A DNA stretch of 43,442 nt from positions 1 to 43,442 of the forward strand of contig JAEZFL010000069.1 of assembly GCA_023417515.1 (NCBI GenBank), written 5' to 3'. The stretch comes from Pseudomonadota bacterium. GTDB lineage: Bacteria; Pseudomonadota; Alphaproteobacteria; Sphingomonadales; Sphingomonadaceae. Of this stretch, positions 1-7,683 are shown piece by piece. Made by a program: the position numbers and the translations under genes. Within the stretch, counting starts at the first letter, position 1. Each line of letters begins with the position of its first letter. The notes beneath the pieces are model-generated. The model was not told where the DNA came from, ran no database searches, and saw only the letters and a list, made by a program, of their open reading frames with translations.

Positions 1-95
<95 letters not shown>

Positions 96-103
96 CGGGC
101 ACG

Positions 104-501
104 ATGAGGCAGGTCGACGGCACCGAGGCACTCGCGCGCGTCCGGCAACTCCGGCGCAGCGCGACCGAAGCGGAGAAGCTGCTTTGGCAGCATCTGCCCA
201 GCCGTCGCCTCGACGGGCACAAGTTCCGGCGCCAGGTGTGGATCGGCCCGTTCATCGCGGACTTCCTGTGCAAAGAAGCGGGCATGGTCATCGAGCTGGA
301 TGGCAGCCACATACCGAGCAGGCTGAGTATGACGCCTCACGCTCTTCCTATCTAGGGGCGCACGGCTTCTCCGTTCTCCGCTTCTGGAACAATGATGTCT
401 TGAGCGACATCGACGCCGTACTGGCCGCCATTCGGGCGCAGCTGGAGCGCGTGCCCTCACCCTCCCACTCGCTGCGCGAGCGGGCCCCTCCCTCTCCCTG
501 A
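104..501 (+). pseudogene. DUF559 (Vsr-like) endonuclease-domain gene, frameshifted
   Basis: The product is a short DUF559 protein of the PD-(D/E)XK nuclease fold related to very-short-patch repair endonucleases. The first frame (104-355) carries the family pattern FRRQVWIGPFIADFLC followed by VIELDGS. The rest of the domain (EQAEYDASRSSYL, then GFSVLRFWNNDVL) continues in another frame to the stop at 499-501. The break is at about 308-310, where one base appears to be missing: two bases (CA) stand where a codon is expected before CAT ACC GAG. The last codons (PSPSHSLRERAPPSP) lie inside a GC-rich repeat. The break may be a real mutation or an error near a poor contig end. It resembles the intact DUF559 gene at 4214-4585. 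The biological role of the family is not established. Confidence 0.75.
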
Positions 502-516
502 CGGGAGAGGGTCTTT
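454..516. repeat. GC-rich palindromic repeat with terminator-like hairpin
   Basis: The unit holds a small hairpin (CTCGC-TGC-GCGAG) and a strong stem, CCCTCTCCC (490-498) pairing with GGGAGAGGG (503-511), followed by TCTTT. It encodes the C-terminus of the DUF559 frame and lies between convergent genes, so it could end transcription from both sides. The style (CCCTC, CTCGC, GGGAGAGG) is related to, but not the same as, the repeats at 4176-4735. Confidence 0.6.
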
Positions 517-790
517 AGACCGTCATCCGTTCTTCAAAGCCGGCGGGGACGTCGCCCTCGGCGGCCTCCACATCCACCCCGTCGACCTTGGCCAGCTCCG
601 GACCCGTCCAGGAGAGAGTCGCCAGCTCCGTGATCGCCTCGGCCGGTCCCTTGACCAGCATCTCGAGGCGGCCGTCATGGCGGTTGCGGACCCAGCCGGA
701 AAGGCCGAGCCGATGCGCCTGATCCTTCGCCCAGGCGCGGAAGCTCACGCCCTGGACTCGTCCGTGCACGAAGATGCGCCGTGTCGGCAT
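515..790 (-). CDS. acyP: Acylphosphatase
   Basis: A 91-residue protein of normal acylphosphatase length. It would hydrolyse the carboxyl-phosphate bond of acyl phosphates in the cytosol. The family signature GRVQGVSFR is at residues 10-18, with the phosphate-binding Arg18, and the catalytic Asn is at 36 in GWVRN. The start at 790 was chosen because a GGGAG ribosome site lies about 8 bases upstream and the signature then sits at its usual distance from the N-terminus; the longer open frame upstream is not family-like. It is the last gene of a tight minus-strand operon, one base after the GNAT stop codon. The cellular substrate is not shown by the sequence. Confidence 0.93.
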   Translation of the reverse strand: MPTRRIFVHGRVQGVSFRAWAKDQAHRLGLSGWVRNRHDGRLEMLVKGPAEAITELATLSWTGPELAKVDGVDVEAAEGDVPAGFEERMTV

Positions 791-791
791 G

Positions 792-1295
792 TCACAATCT
801 CCCAAAAGCGGGGGCATATTCGGCCCGTCCGCTGGATGGCGCCCGCGGGCTCGACAGCCACTGTGCCATGAAATGGGGCCCGGCATAAGTCGAGGCGAAC
901 GGCGCCGCGGTTTGCGTGCGGAAACCGAAACGGCCGTAATAATCCGCATCGCCGACCACGAAGGCGATGGCAGCGCCGCTCCCGTTCGCCGCTGCGAGGC
1001 CGCGCTCGATCAGCCGCCCGCCAATGCCCCGCTTCTGATGCTCGGGTAGCACCGCCACCGGCGCGAGGCCGAGCCCCGGCACCCGTTCGCCGTCCGCAGT
1101 CACGGTCATCCGGCTGAACGCGATATGGCCGACAATCGCGCCGTCCACCGCAGCCACGAGGCTCAGCACGAGGTCGCCGTCGCTGGCGAGCTGCTCGACC
1201 AGGTCCGCCTCGTCCGCGGTCGGGAACGCCGCCGTCAGCACCGCGCGGATCGCGCCCGAATCCTCGTCCGCGGCAGGGCGGACGGCCAGGGTCAC
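792..1295 (-). CDS. GNAT-family N-acetyltransferase
   Basis: A 167-residue GNAT protein. The acetyl-CoA binding motif A is visible as LAPVAVLPEHQKRGIGGRL, with the Q/R-x-x-G-x-G/A type loop KRGIGG. The later segment ADYYGRFGF is typical of the YhbS-like branch of GNAT enzymes that act on small molecules or proteins. The start is GTG at 1295-1293 and overlaps the fabI stop (GTGA), which suggests translational coupling. The substrate is unknown. It lies between fabI and the acylphosphatase gene and is probably co-transcribed with both. Confidence 0.88.
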   Translation of the reverse strand: MTLAVRPAADEDSGAIRAVLTAAFPTADEADLVEQLASDGDLVLSLVAAVDGAIVGHIAFSRMTVTADGERVPGLGLAPVAVLPEHQKRGIGGRLIERGLAAANGSGAAIAFVVGDADYYGRFGFRTQTAAPFASTYAGPHFMAQWLSSPRAPSSGRAEYAPAFGRL

Positions 1296-2095
1296 GCCAG
1301 CGCGATGTCCGGCGCGTCCTCCGCCTTCATGCCGATCGCATTATAGCCGCAGTCGACATGGTGGATTTCGCCGGTCACTCCGCTCGCGAGGTCCGACAGC
1401 AAGTAGAGGGCGCCGCCGCCGACATCCTCGATGGTGACGTTGCGCTTGAGCGGCGAATTGAGCTCGTTCCACTTCAGGATGTAGCGGAAGTCGCCGATTC
1501 CGCTCGCCGCAAGGGTCTTGATCGGGCCCGCGGAGATCGCATTCACCCGGATATTCTCCGGGCCGAGGTCGACCGCGAGATATTTGACGCTGGTCTCCAG
1601 CGCCGCCTTGGCGACGCCCATCACGTTGTAATGCGGAATGACCTTCTCGGCGCCGTAATAGGACAGGGTCAGGATCGATCCGCCGTTCGGCATCATCGCC
1701 CGCGCCCGCTTGGTCACCGCGACGAAGCTGTAGGCCGAGATGTTCATGGTCAGCAGGAAATTGTCGAGGCTGGTGTCGACATATTTCCCGCGAAGCTCGT
1801 TCTTGTCGGAAAAGCCGATGGCGTGGACGAGGAAGTCGATCGTCGGCCAGCGCTCGCCCAGCTTGGCGAAGGCCGTGTCGAGCTCCGCCATGTCCGAGAC
1901 GTCGCAGTTGATCAGCAGGTCGGAGCCCAATTGCTCGGCGAGCGGACGAACGCGCTTCTCCATCGCCTCGCCCTGATAGGAGAAGGCCAGCTCGGCGCCC
2001 TGTTCGGCCAGCGCCTTGGCGATCCCCCAGGCCAGCGAGCGGTCGTTGGCGAGGCCCATGATCAGCCCGCGCTTGCCCTGCATCAAACCCGTCAT
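1292..2095 (-). CDS. fabI: Enoyl-[acyl-carrier-protein] reductase (NADH)
   Basis: A 267-residue FabI of the short-chain dehydrogenase fold. It reduces trans-2-enoyl-ACP in the last step of each fatty acid elongation cycle, in the cytosol. The nucleotide-binding start GLIMGLANDRSLAWGIA is typical of FabI, where the usual glycine motif is modified. Catalytic Tyr146, Tyr156 and Lys163 are present in SYYGAEKVIPHYNVMGVAK, matching the E. coli FabI arrangement. The ATG start overlaps the stop of the upstream yihY-like gene by four bases (ATGA). FabI is the target of triclosan and related inhibitors (family knowledge). Confidence 0.96.
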   Translation of the reverse strand: MTGLMQGKRGLIMGLANDRSLAWGIAKALAEQGAELAFSYQGEAMEKRVRPLAEQLGSDLLINCDVSDMAELDTAFAKLGERWPTIDFLVHAIGFSDKNELRGKYVDTSLDNFLLTMNISAYSFVAVTKRARAMMPNGGSILTLSYYGAEKVIPHYNVMGVAKAALETSVKYLAVDLGPENIRVNAISAGPIKTLAASGIGDFRYILKWNELNSPLKRNVTIEDVGGGALYLLSDLASGVTGEIHHVDCGYNAIGMKAEDAPDIALA

Positions 2096-3174
2096 GTCGT
2101 CTCCCGCTCTACCCTCTCGCGGCTGGCTTCCGTTACGGCCTGCTTGGCTTCAGCCTCTTCCTCGGCCAAATGGCAAGCCACTTCGTCCGCCATCTCCTTG
2201 GCCTCCTCGGCTTTCTCTTCCTGGACGGCGGCGACGACGTCCTCTTGGCTAGGGACCGGCGTCTCCGCAAGGGCGGCGTTCAATTCGGCGCCGATCACCA
2301 CGCCGAAGCCGATCAGGAAGAAGAACAGGAGCGCGATCGCCACTCCGGCGAGGCTGCCATACGTAAGGTCGTAGCCGCCGAGCGCGCCCAGCGCCTCGGG
2401 CAGCAAGGCGGTGCTCAGCACCCACCAGCCGGCGACGAAGGCGGCGCCCGGCCATTTCGGGCAGCCCTTGGCGCGGTAGCGGCCGGGGGTGAGCGCCCAG
2501 AACAGCAGGTAGAGCGCTCCGAACAGCACCAAAGCGGGCACGATCCGGAACAGGGTGACGAGCCCGACGAGATCCTGGGCCCAGCTGATCTCGGCGAGGA
2601 TCAGCCGCTGAACGCTCGACAGCGCCACCGACACGCTCAGCGACGTCATGATCGCGATGACCGCGAGCACGATCATCCCGGTCGAGGCGAGCCGATATTC
2701 CCAGAAGGGAGCGCAGAACTGGACGCCGTAGGCGCGGCGGATGATGTCGCGGATCGTCTCGATGAAGCTGCCCGCGGTCCACAGGCCGATCAGCGCGCCG
2801 AGCCAGAGGAGGGTGCCGGAGCGGGCGGCGAGCACGTCGGCGATCGGCTGGCGAAGCACGTCGGCGACGTTGGGCGGCATCGTCTCGAGAACCGCCTGAA
2901 GCGTCTGCAGCCCGCCCTGGCTCTCGCCGAGCAGTCGGGTCACCGCCGCGGCGACGATGATGAACGGGAAGATCGACAGGATCGACAGGTAGGCGAGGTT
3001 GCCGGCGTGGATGAAGCCGTCATTGTACACGCCGACCGCGACCCGCTTGGTGACGATCCAGGCGCGGGCTCGGCGGTCGCCGCGCGCGCGGGAGCGCCGT
3101 CCCTTATGGGCCTGTTCGAGCGCCGCGGCCTTGAGCCGTGCCTCGGGACTTTCGGGCGAAAGCGTCGGGTCCAC
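2092..3174 (-). CDS. YihY/BrkB-family inner membrane protein
   Basis: A 360-residue polytopic membrane protein of the YihY (formerly BrkB/RNase BN-like) family. After a basic N-terminus come about six hydrophobic segments, with the conserved family stretch NLAYLSILSIFPFIIVAA at about 60-80 and later PxxLLFWALTPGR-like and YGSLAGVAIALLFFFLIGFGVVIGAELNA segments. The C-terminal 50 residues are acidic and Glu/Ala rich, probably a cytoplasmic helix. The start is a GTG five bases after the dnaJ-like stop. The function of the family is not settled; the old tRNA-processing RNase name is not supported. Confidence 0.88.
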   Translation of the reverse strand: MDPTLSPESPEARLKAAALEQAHKGRRSRARGDRRARAWIVTKRVAVGVYNDGFIHAGNLAYLSILSIFPFIIVAAAVTRLLGESQGGLQTLQAVLETMPPNVADVLRQPIADVLAARSGTLLWLGALIGLWTAGSFIETIRDIIRRAYGVQFCAPFWEYRLASTGMIVLAVIAIMTSLSVSVALSSVQRLILAEISWAQDLVGLVTLFRIVPALVLFGALYLLFWALTPGRYRAKGCPKWPGAAFVAGWWVLSTALLPEALGALGGYDLTYGSLAGVAIALLFFFLIGFGVVIGAELNAALAETPVPSQEDVVAAVQEEKAEEAKEMADEVACHLAEEEAEAKQAVTEASRERVERETT

Positions 3175-3179
3175 GCCTG

Positions 3180-4133
3180 CTAGACGCCCAAGCCGGACCT
3201 CGGGTTGCTCCGGCCCTTGCCGTCCCAGCTCTCGACGAAGCTCTTGAGAGCCGCGTCGTCCTTGGGAATGTCGACCATCAGCGTGACGAGCTGGTCGCCG
3301 CGCTGGCCGCTCTTGCCGGTGAATCCCTTGCCCTTGAGCCGAAGCGTCCGGCCCGAGGTCGAGCCGGGAGCGATGCTCATCATCACCGCCCCGTCCACGG
3401 TCGGGACCTTGACCTTGGCGCCGAGCACCGCCTCGTCGAGGCTGATCGGAAGATCGAGGCGGATATTGTCGCCGTCGCGGCGGAAGAAGCGGTGCGGCTG
3501 GATGTGGATGGTGACGATCGCGTCGCCATTGCCGCCCGGCCCCGGCTCGCCCTGGCCGGCGAGGCGGATCTTGGTGCCGTCCTCGACTCCCTTGGGAAGC
3601 TTGATGTCGAGCGTCTTGCCGCCCTTGAGGATGACCCGTTGCTCCTTGAGCTGGGCGGCGTCGGCGAACGGCACCTCGAGTCGATAGGCGACGTCGCCGC
3701 CCTTGGGCGCGGAGCGGCGCCCCCCGAAACCGCCGAAGCCGCCAGAACGCCCGCGAGCGCCGGTGAACAGGCCCTCGAACAGATCCGAAAGGTCGGGCGC
3801 CTCGCCGGCGCCGGCCTGGCCGAAATCGAAATCGGGTCCGTTGGGCCCGCGCCGGAAGCCGCCTGCGCCCCCTGCCCCGGCGCCGCCGCCGAAGCCGAAC
3901 GGCATCCGCGGATTGCCGTCCTCGTCGATCTCGCCGCGGTCGTAGCGGGCGCGCTTGTCCTTATCGGTGAGGATGTCATAGGCCTGGGTCACCTTGGAGA
4001 AGCGCTCGGCCGCCTGCGGATTGTCCTTGTTGCGGTCGGGATGGAGCTCCTTGGCGAGCTTGCGATAGGCCTTCTTGATCTCGCCCTCGTCCGCGCCGCG
4101 CGCCACGCCCAGTGTCGAATAAAGGTCCGCCAT
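3180..4133 (-). CDS. DnaJ-class co-chaperone without zinc finger (CbpA-like)
   Basis: A 317-residue J-domain protein. Residues 1-70 form the J domain with the HPD tripeptide at 31-33, which stimulates the ATPase of DnaK. A Gly/Phe-rich linker follows (GFGGGAGAGGAGG, later GGFGGFGGRR). The rest is the two-part DnaJ C-terminal substrate-binding region (GGDVAYRLEVPFADAA, LPKGVEDGTKIRLAGQG, HRFFRRDGDNIRLDLPI). The four CxxCxGxG zinc repeats of DnaJ are absent, so it is closer to CbpA/DjlA-type class II proteins. It is the first gene of the run dnaJ-yihY-fabI-GNAT-acyP. Confidence 0.92.
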   Translation of the reverse strand: MADLYSTLGVARGADEGEIKKAYRKLAKELHPDRNKDNPQAAERFSKVTQAYDILTDKDKRARYDRGEIDEDGNPRMPFGFGGGAGAGGAGGFRRGPNGPDFDFGQAGAGEAPDLSDLFEGLFTGARGRSGGFGGFGGRRSAPKGGDVAYRLEVPFADAAQLKEQRVILKGGKTLDIKLPKGVEDGTKIRLAGQGEPGPGGNGDAIVTIHIQPHRFFRRDGDNIRLDLPISLDEAVLGAKVKVPTVDGAVMMSIAPGSTSGRTLRLKGKGFTGKSGQRGDQLVTLMVDIPKDDAALKSFVESWDGKGRSNPRSGLGV

Positions 4134-4175
4134 CGAAGCGTTCGTTCTCCACTCCGCACGAAATGTCCAGCGCCA

Positions 4176-4235
4176 CGGTGGTGGAGCCGCATGGGGAGGG
4201 GGACCGTCGGCCGTCAGGCCGATGGTGGAGGGGCC
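4176..4235 (+). repeat. Repeat family A, copy 1 (partial), 3-prime side of DUF559 gene
   Basis: The core ATGGGGAGGGGGACCG, a short stem (TCGGCC/GGCCGA) and the end GATGGTGGAGGGGCC match the other family A copies. The usual TCCTCCCTG end is missing. The last seven or so codons and the stop of the DUF559 gene lie inside this copy. It is inverted relative to the copy at 4586-4648. Confidence 0.8.
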
Positions 4236-4585
4236 AGGGCGCGGCAGGCCGAGACGATTGACTGTGCGGCGTCCGCCGGATCCTCGAAAACCTCACCAGC
4301 GGGCACCCGGAGCATTCGGTAGCCGCGCTCGCGAAGCCAGGCCGACCGCCGCTCGTCAAATTTGGGCTGGCCGCCCATGCCGTGCGCGTCGCCGTCGATC
4401 TCGATGATGAGCTTTGTTGCCGGGCAGTAGAAATCGACCACGAACGGGCCGATCGGATGCTGGCGCCTGAACTTCAGTCCGTCAGCATGGGCTCGCAGCA
4501 GCTGCCATAGCAGGACCTCCGGCGGAGACATGCGACGGCGCAGAGTGCGCGCCCGCTTCACGACAGCCTTGGTCGTGCTCCGCAT
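4214..4585 (-). CDS. DUF559 endonuclease-domain protein (Vsr-like)
   Basis: A 123-residue DUF559 protein, full length for the family. The restriction-endonuclease-like core shows FRRQHPIGPFVVDFYCP, then KLIIEIDGDAHG, then RGYRMLRVPAGEVFEDP; Asp in VVDFY and Glu in IEIDG are probable metal ligands of the PD-(D/E)XK fold. The ATG at 4585 directly abuts a family A repeat, whose end GGTGGAGGGGCC supplies the purine-rich ribosome site. The stop lies inside the opposite, inverted copy. The gene is therefore framed by repeats at both ends, unlike its neighbours. No function is established for the family; a role in moving or repairing the repeats is only a hypothesis (see findings). Confidence 0.88.
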   Translation of the reverse strand: MRSTTKAVVKRARTLRRRMSPPEVLLWQLLRAHADGLKFRRQHPIGPFVVDFYCPATKLIIEIDGDAHGMGGQPKFDERRSAWLRERGYRMLRVPAGEVFEDPADAAQSIVSACRALAPPPSA

Positions 4586-4648
4586 GGCCCCTCCACCACT
4601 CGCTTCGCGAGCGGTCCCCCTCCCCATGAGCTTCGCTCACAGGGAGGA
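4586..4648 (-). repeat. Repeat family A, copy 2, 5-prime side of DUF559 gene
   Basis: Read on the minus strand: TCCTCCCTG, a stem with loop (GAGCGAAGCTC), ATGGGGAGGGGGACCG, a second stem (CTCGCGAAGCGAG), then TGGTGGAGGGGCC and the ATG of the DUF559 gene. It is the full-length mirror image of copy 1. Confidence 0.85.
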
Positions 4649-4672
4649 TAATCAACCTTGTCGCCCCCCTCA

Positions 4673-4735
4673 TCCTCCCTGTCGCCGAAGGCGATGGGGA
4701 GGGGGACCGTCCGCGTCAGCGGTGGTGGAGGGGCT
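4673..4735 (+). repeat. Repeat family A, copy 3
   Basis: TCCTCCCTG, stem TCGCCGAAGGCGA, ATGGGGAGGGGGACCG, then GGTGGTGGAGGGGCT. It lies 24 bases from copy 2 in opposite orientation, joined by the TCCTCCCTG ends. Its last bases hold the stop codon of the cyclopropane fatty acid synthase gene. Confidence 0.85.
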
Positions 4736-6005
4736 ATTCCGCCGCCTGGGCCAGATGCCACTCGGGTGGCTCCTCGAGCGCCCGCAACCGCACCTCCTCC
4801 TCGAACAGATAGTCGCGGACCATCGGCACGGCGTCACGGCGCTTCACATATTGGAGCTGCCAGTTGACCAGGCTGCCGTGGATGAAGCTCGACTCCGCGC
4901 CCGCCAGGTAGAATTGCCACATGCGGTAGAAGCGCTCGTCGTAGAGCTCGATGATCTCCTCGCGCGCCGCGACCGTGCGCTTGTACCATTCCTCCAGGGT
5001 CAGCGCGTAATGATAGCGCACCGCCTCGACGTCGCTGACGATGAGGGCGTTCTTCTCCGCCTCGGTGACCAGCTCGGACAAAGCGGGGATGTAGCCGCCC
5101 GGGAAGATGTACTTGCGGGTGAACTTGTCGGTCGTCCCCGGCATGCCCATCCGCCCGCAGCAATGCGACACCATCACGCCGTCGTCGGCGAGAAGCTGGC
5201 GGGTCTTCTCGAAGAAGCCCGGATAATGCGGCTGCCCGAGATGCTCGATCAGGCCGACGCTGACGATCCGGTCGAATGGCCCCTCGACGTCGCGATAGTC
5301 CATCAGCTCGAACTTCACGCGGTCGGCGACGCCCGCTGCCTCCGCCCGCTCCTTGGAGAAGGCGATCTGGTCGGGCGCCAGGGCGATCCCGAGCACGTCC
5401 ACGTCATAATGGCGGTGAAGGTAGAGGCCGAGCCCGCCCCAGCCGCAGCCGATGTCGAGCACGCGCATACCGGGCTTCAGGTGAAGCTTGGCGGCGAGAT
5501 GCGCCTTCTTGTCGAGCTGCGCCTTCTCGAGGCTGTCCTTGGGGTCGAGATAGTAAGCGCAGGTATATTGGCGGTCCTCGTCGAGGAACAGCTCGTAGAG
5601 CCGCCGGGTCATGTTGTAGGTGTGCTCGGCGTTGCGCCGCGACTTCGACTTCCAGTTGATGCTGTCGGCCTTGGCCAGGGCCGTCTCGGTCACCTTGCGA
5701 AGCAGGCCCTTGGGCTTGAGCGCTTCCTCGCCGCTGCCGGCGGGGGCGTTGGAATGGACGAGCAGGATGAGGTCGCGGATGTCGCCCTCGATCACGTCCA
5801 TGCGCCCGTCCATATAGACTTCGGCGGCGCCGACCTGAGGATAGCGGACGATATGGTTGACCGCACTCTTGTCGTTCAGGCGGACCTTGACCGGGCTCTT
5901 GCCGGCGATCGGAGCGCCGTAGCGATATTCCTTGCCGTCATGGTCGACGATGATCAGCTCGCCTTGCTTCACCACGCGCGTCAACAGCTTGTCGAGCAAC
6001 CACAT
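4734..6005 (-). CDS. cfa: Cyclopropane-fatty-acyl-phospholipid synthase family methyltransferase
   Basis: A 423-residue SAM-dependent methyltransferase of the CFA synthase family. Such enzymes add a methylene from SAM to unsaturated acyl chains of membrane phospholipids. The N-terminal lipid-binding-like domain (1-120) precedes the class I methyltransferase domain with the SAM loop VLDIGCGWG at 182-190, followed by LGIALAPDQIAFSKERA. Further family blocks are SVGLIEHLG and KYIFPGGYIPALSE. The ATG at 6005 is preferred over the longer open frame, because MWLLDKLL is the usual family N-terminus. Divergent from pdxH. Whether the product is a cyclopropane or another methylated fatty acid cannot be told from sequence. 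Confidence 0.9.
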   Translation of the reverse strand: MWLLDKLLTRVVKQGELIIVDHDGKEYRYGAPIAGKSPVKVRLNDKSAVNHIVRYPQVGAAEVYMDGRMDVIEGDIRDLILLVHSNAPAGSGEEALKPKGLLRKVTETALAKADSINWKSKSRRNAEHTYNMTRRLYELFLDEDRQYTCAYYLDPKDSLEKAQLDKKAHLAAKLHLKPGMRVLDIGCGWGGLGLYLHRHYDVDVLGIALAPDQIAFSKERAEAAGVADRVKFELMDYRDVEGPFDRIVSVGLIEHLGQPHYPGFFEKTRQLLADDGVMVSHCCGRMGMPGTTDKFTRKYIFPGGYIPALSELVTEAEKNALIVSDVEAVRYHYALTLEEWYKRTVAAREEIIELYDERFYRMWQFYLAGAESSFIHGSLVNWQLQYVKRRDAVPMVRDYLFEEEVRLRALEEPPEWHLAQAAE

Positions 6006-6135
6006 ACCCGCCTCTGCTCCTTCCAAAGCGCGGCCGTTCCTCACGGTCCGCAGGCCGCCGCACGATAGGGCATCGCCGCTCAAGTGCAACATGGCCCGGC
6101 TCGACCCGCGGCGGCGTCGGCGCTAGAGCGCGGCC

Positions 6136-6711
6136 ATGACCGATCCTTTCGCTTTGTTCGACGAATGGCTCGCGGAGGCGCGGCTCTCCGAGCCGAACGA
6201 TCCCGAGGCGATGGCGGTGGCGACGGTGGGCGAAGGCGGCCGGCCCTCGGTGCGCATGGTGCTGCTCAAGGGGCACGGGCCGGACGGCTTGGTCTTCTAC
6301 ACCAACCAGGAGAGCCGCAAGGGCGGCGAGCTCGCCGCCAATCCCAGCGCGGCCTTGCTCTTCCACTGGAAGTCGCTTCGCCGCCAGGTGCGGATCGAAG
6401 GCGCGGTGACCCCGGTCGAGGCGGCCGAGGCCGACTCCTATTTCGCGACCCGGAGCCGCGACAGCCAGCTCGGCGCCTGGGCGTCGGAGCAGTCGCGCCC
6501 GCTCGCCGACCGCGCCGAGTTCGAGGCGCGCTACGAGGAGATGCGCGCGCGCTTCGAAGGCGGCGACGTCCCGCGCCCGCCGCACTGGTCAGGCTACCGC
6601 GTGACCCCGGCCCGAATCGAGTTCTGGAACGACCGCGCCCACCGCCTCCACGAGCGCCGCCTGTTCGTGCGCGAGGGATCCGGCTGGCGCGAGGGCCTGC
6701 TGTACCCATGA
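6136..6711 (+). CDS. pdxH: Pyridoxamine 5'-phosphate oxidase
   Basis: A 191-residue FMN-dependent oxidase that makes pyridoxal 5'-phosphate from pyridoxine or pyridoxamine phosphate. Typical blocks are present: PSVRMVLLKG, FYTNQESRKGGELAANP, LLFHWKSLRRQVRIEG (FMN site) and the C-terminal WSGYRVTPARIEFWNDRAHRLHER signature, followed by W-x-x-x-x-LYP at the end. The length is slightly short of the E. coli enzyme. Its stop overlaps the ATG of the next gene (ATGA), so the two are probably co-translated. Confidence 0.96.
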   Translation: MTDPFALFDEWLAEARLSEPNDPEAMAVATVGEGGRPSVRMVLLKGHGPDGLVFYTNQESRKGGELAANPSAALLFHWKSLRRQVRIEGAVTPVEAAEADSYFATRSRDSQLGAWASEQSRPLADRAEFEARYEEMRARFEGGDVPRPPHWSGYRVTPARIEFWNDRAHRLHERRLFVREGSGWREGLLYP

Positions 6712-7658
6712 CCCATGATCGCGCGCGGGCGAGCGCCACCCGCAACGCGGCAATCGCCAGCGTCGCCACCGCTCTGTTCCTCCTGAGCCTGAAGGCCTGG
6801 GCGACCGCCGCGACCGGCTCGGTGGCGATGCTCGGCTCGCTGATCGACAGCGGCCTCGACCTGATCGCCTCCCTGGTCACCTTGTGGGCGGTGCGCATCG
6901 CCGCCGAGCCGGCCGACCACGAACACCGCTTCGGCCACGGCAAGGCCGAAGCGCTCGCGGCGCTGTTTCAGGTCGGCCTGATCGCCGTCTCCGCGATCGG
7001 CATCGCGTGGCGGGCGGCCGAGCGGCTGCTTGCCGACGCGGCGCCGGTCGACGTCGAATATGGCATCGGAGTCAGCATCGCCGCGATCGCCGCCACGCTC
7101 GCGCTCACCGCCTATCAGCGCAGCGTGATCCGCCGCACCGGCTCGGTCGCGATCAGCGCCGACAATGTCCATTACCAGTCCGACCTGCTGCTCAACGGGG
7201 CGGTGATCGCGGCTCTGGTGCTGGAGCGCTATGTCGGCCTCACCGGCGCCGACCCCATCTTCGGAATCCTCATCGCCGCCTGGCTCGCCTTCGGCGGCTT
7301 CCGCGCCTCGCGCGACGCGGTCAACCAATTGATGGACCGCGAATGGCCCGAGGAGCGCCGCCGCGCCTTCGCCGCCGCCACCGCGCACCCCGCCAATCGC
7401 GGCACCCACGATCTGCGCACCCGAAGCAGCGGCGCCCACGACTTCGCCCAGTTCCACATCCGCGTTCGCCCCGACATGACGGTCGTCGAGGCGCACCATG
7501 TCATGGACGAGATCGAGGAAAATCTGGCGAAGCAATTTCCCGGCGTCGAAGTGCTGATCCACGTCGATCCGGAAGGCCAGATCGACGAGCCCGGCAACCC
7601 GCTGGTCGAGGAGAACGAGACTGGTGCGGAATCGAACATAAGGAACCCCTCGGGCTGA
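6708..7658 (+). CDS. Cation diffusion facilitator (FieF-like) metal exporter
   Basis: A 316-residue inner membrane CDF transporter, expected to export divalent cations (Zn, Fe, Cd or Mn) in exchange for protons. Six hydrophobic segments come first. The metal-site pairs are SLIDSGLDL in TM2 (two Asp) and HYQSD in TM5 (His and Asp), a pattern linked to Zn/Cd or Fe/Zn branches. The cytoplasmic loop before TM3 has the family signature EHRFGHGKAEALA. The C-terminal domain from about 210 is the dimerising cytoplasmic fold (HDLRTRSSGAHDFAQFHIRV, HHVMDEIE). The start overlaps the pdxH stop. Confidence 0.93.
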   Translation: MTHDRARASATRNAAIASVATALFLLSLKAWATAATGSVAMLGSLIDSGLDLIASLVTLWAVRIAAEPADHEHRFGHGKAEALAALFQVGLIAVSAIGIAWRAAERLLADAAPVDVEYGIGVSIAAIAATLALTAYQRSVIRRTGSVAISADNVHYQSDLLLNGAVIAALVLERYVGLTGADPIFGILIAAWLAFGGFRASRDAVNQLMDREWPEERRRAFAAATAHPANRGTHDLRTRSSGAHDFAQFHIRVRPDMTVVEAHHVMDEIEENLAKQFPGVEVLIHVDPEGQIDEPGNPLVEENETGAESNIRNPSG

Positions 7659-7683
7659 GCCGAGCGGATCGGGAGTTGGATAA

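Noticed and set aside
4176..4735. CRISPR-like array
   Set aside because: The repeats alternate in orientation, are not evenly spaced, and no cas genes are present.
6084..6707. N-terminal extension of the CDF exporter
   Set aside because: This part of the frame overlaps pdxH and is Arg/Pro-rich nonsense. The ATGA overlap at 6708 gives a normal CDF protein.
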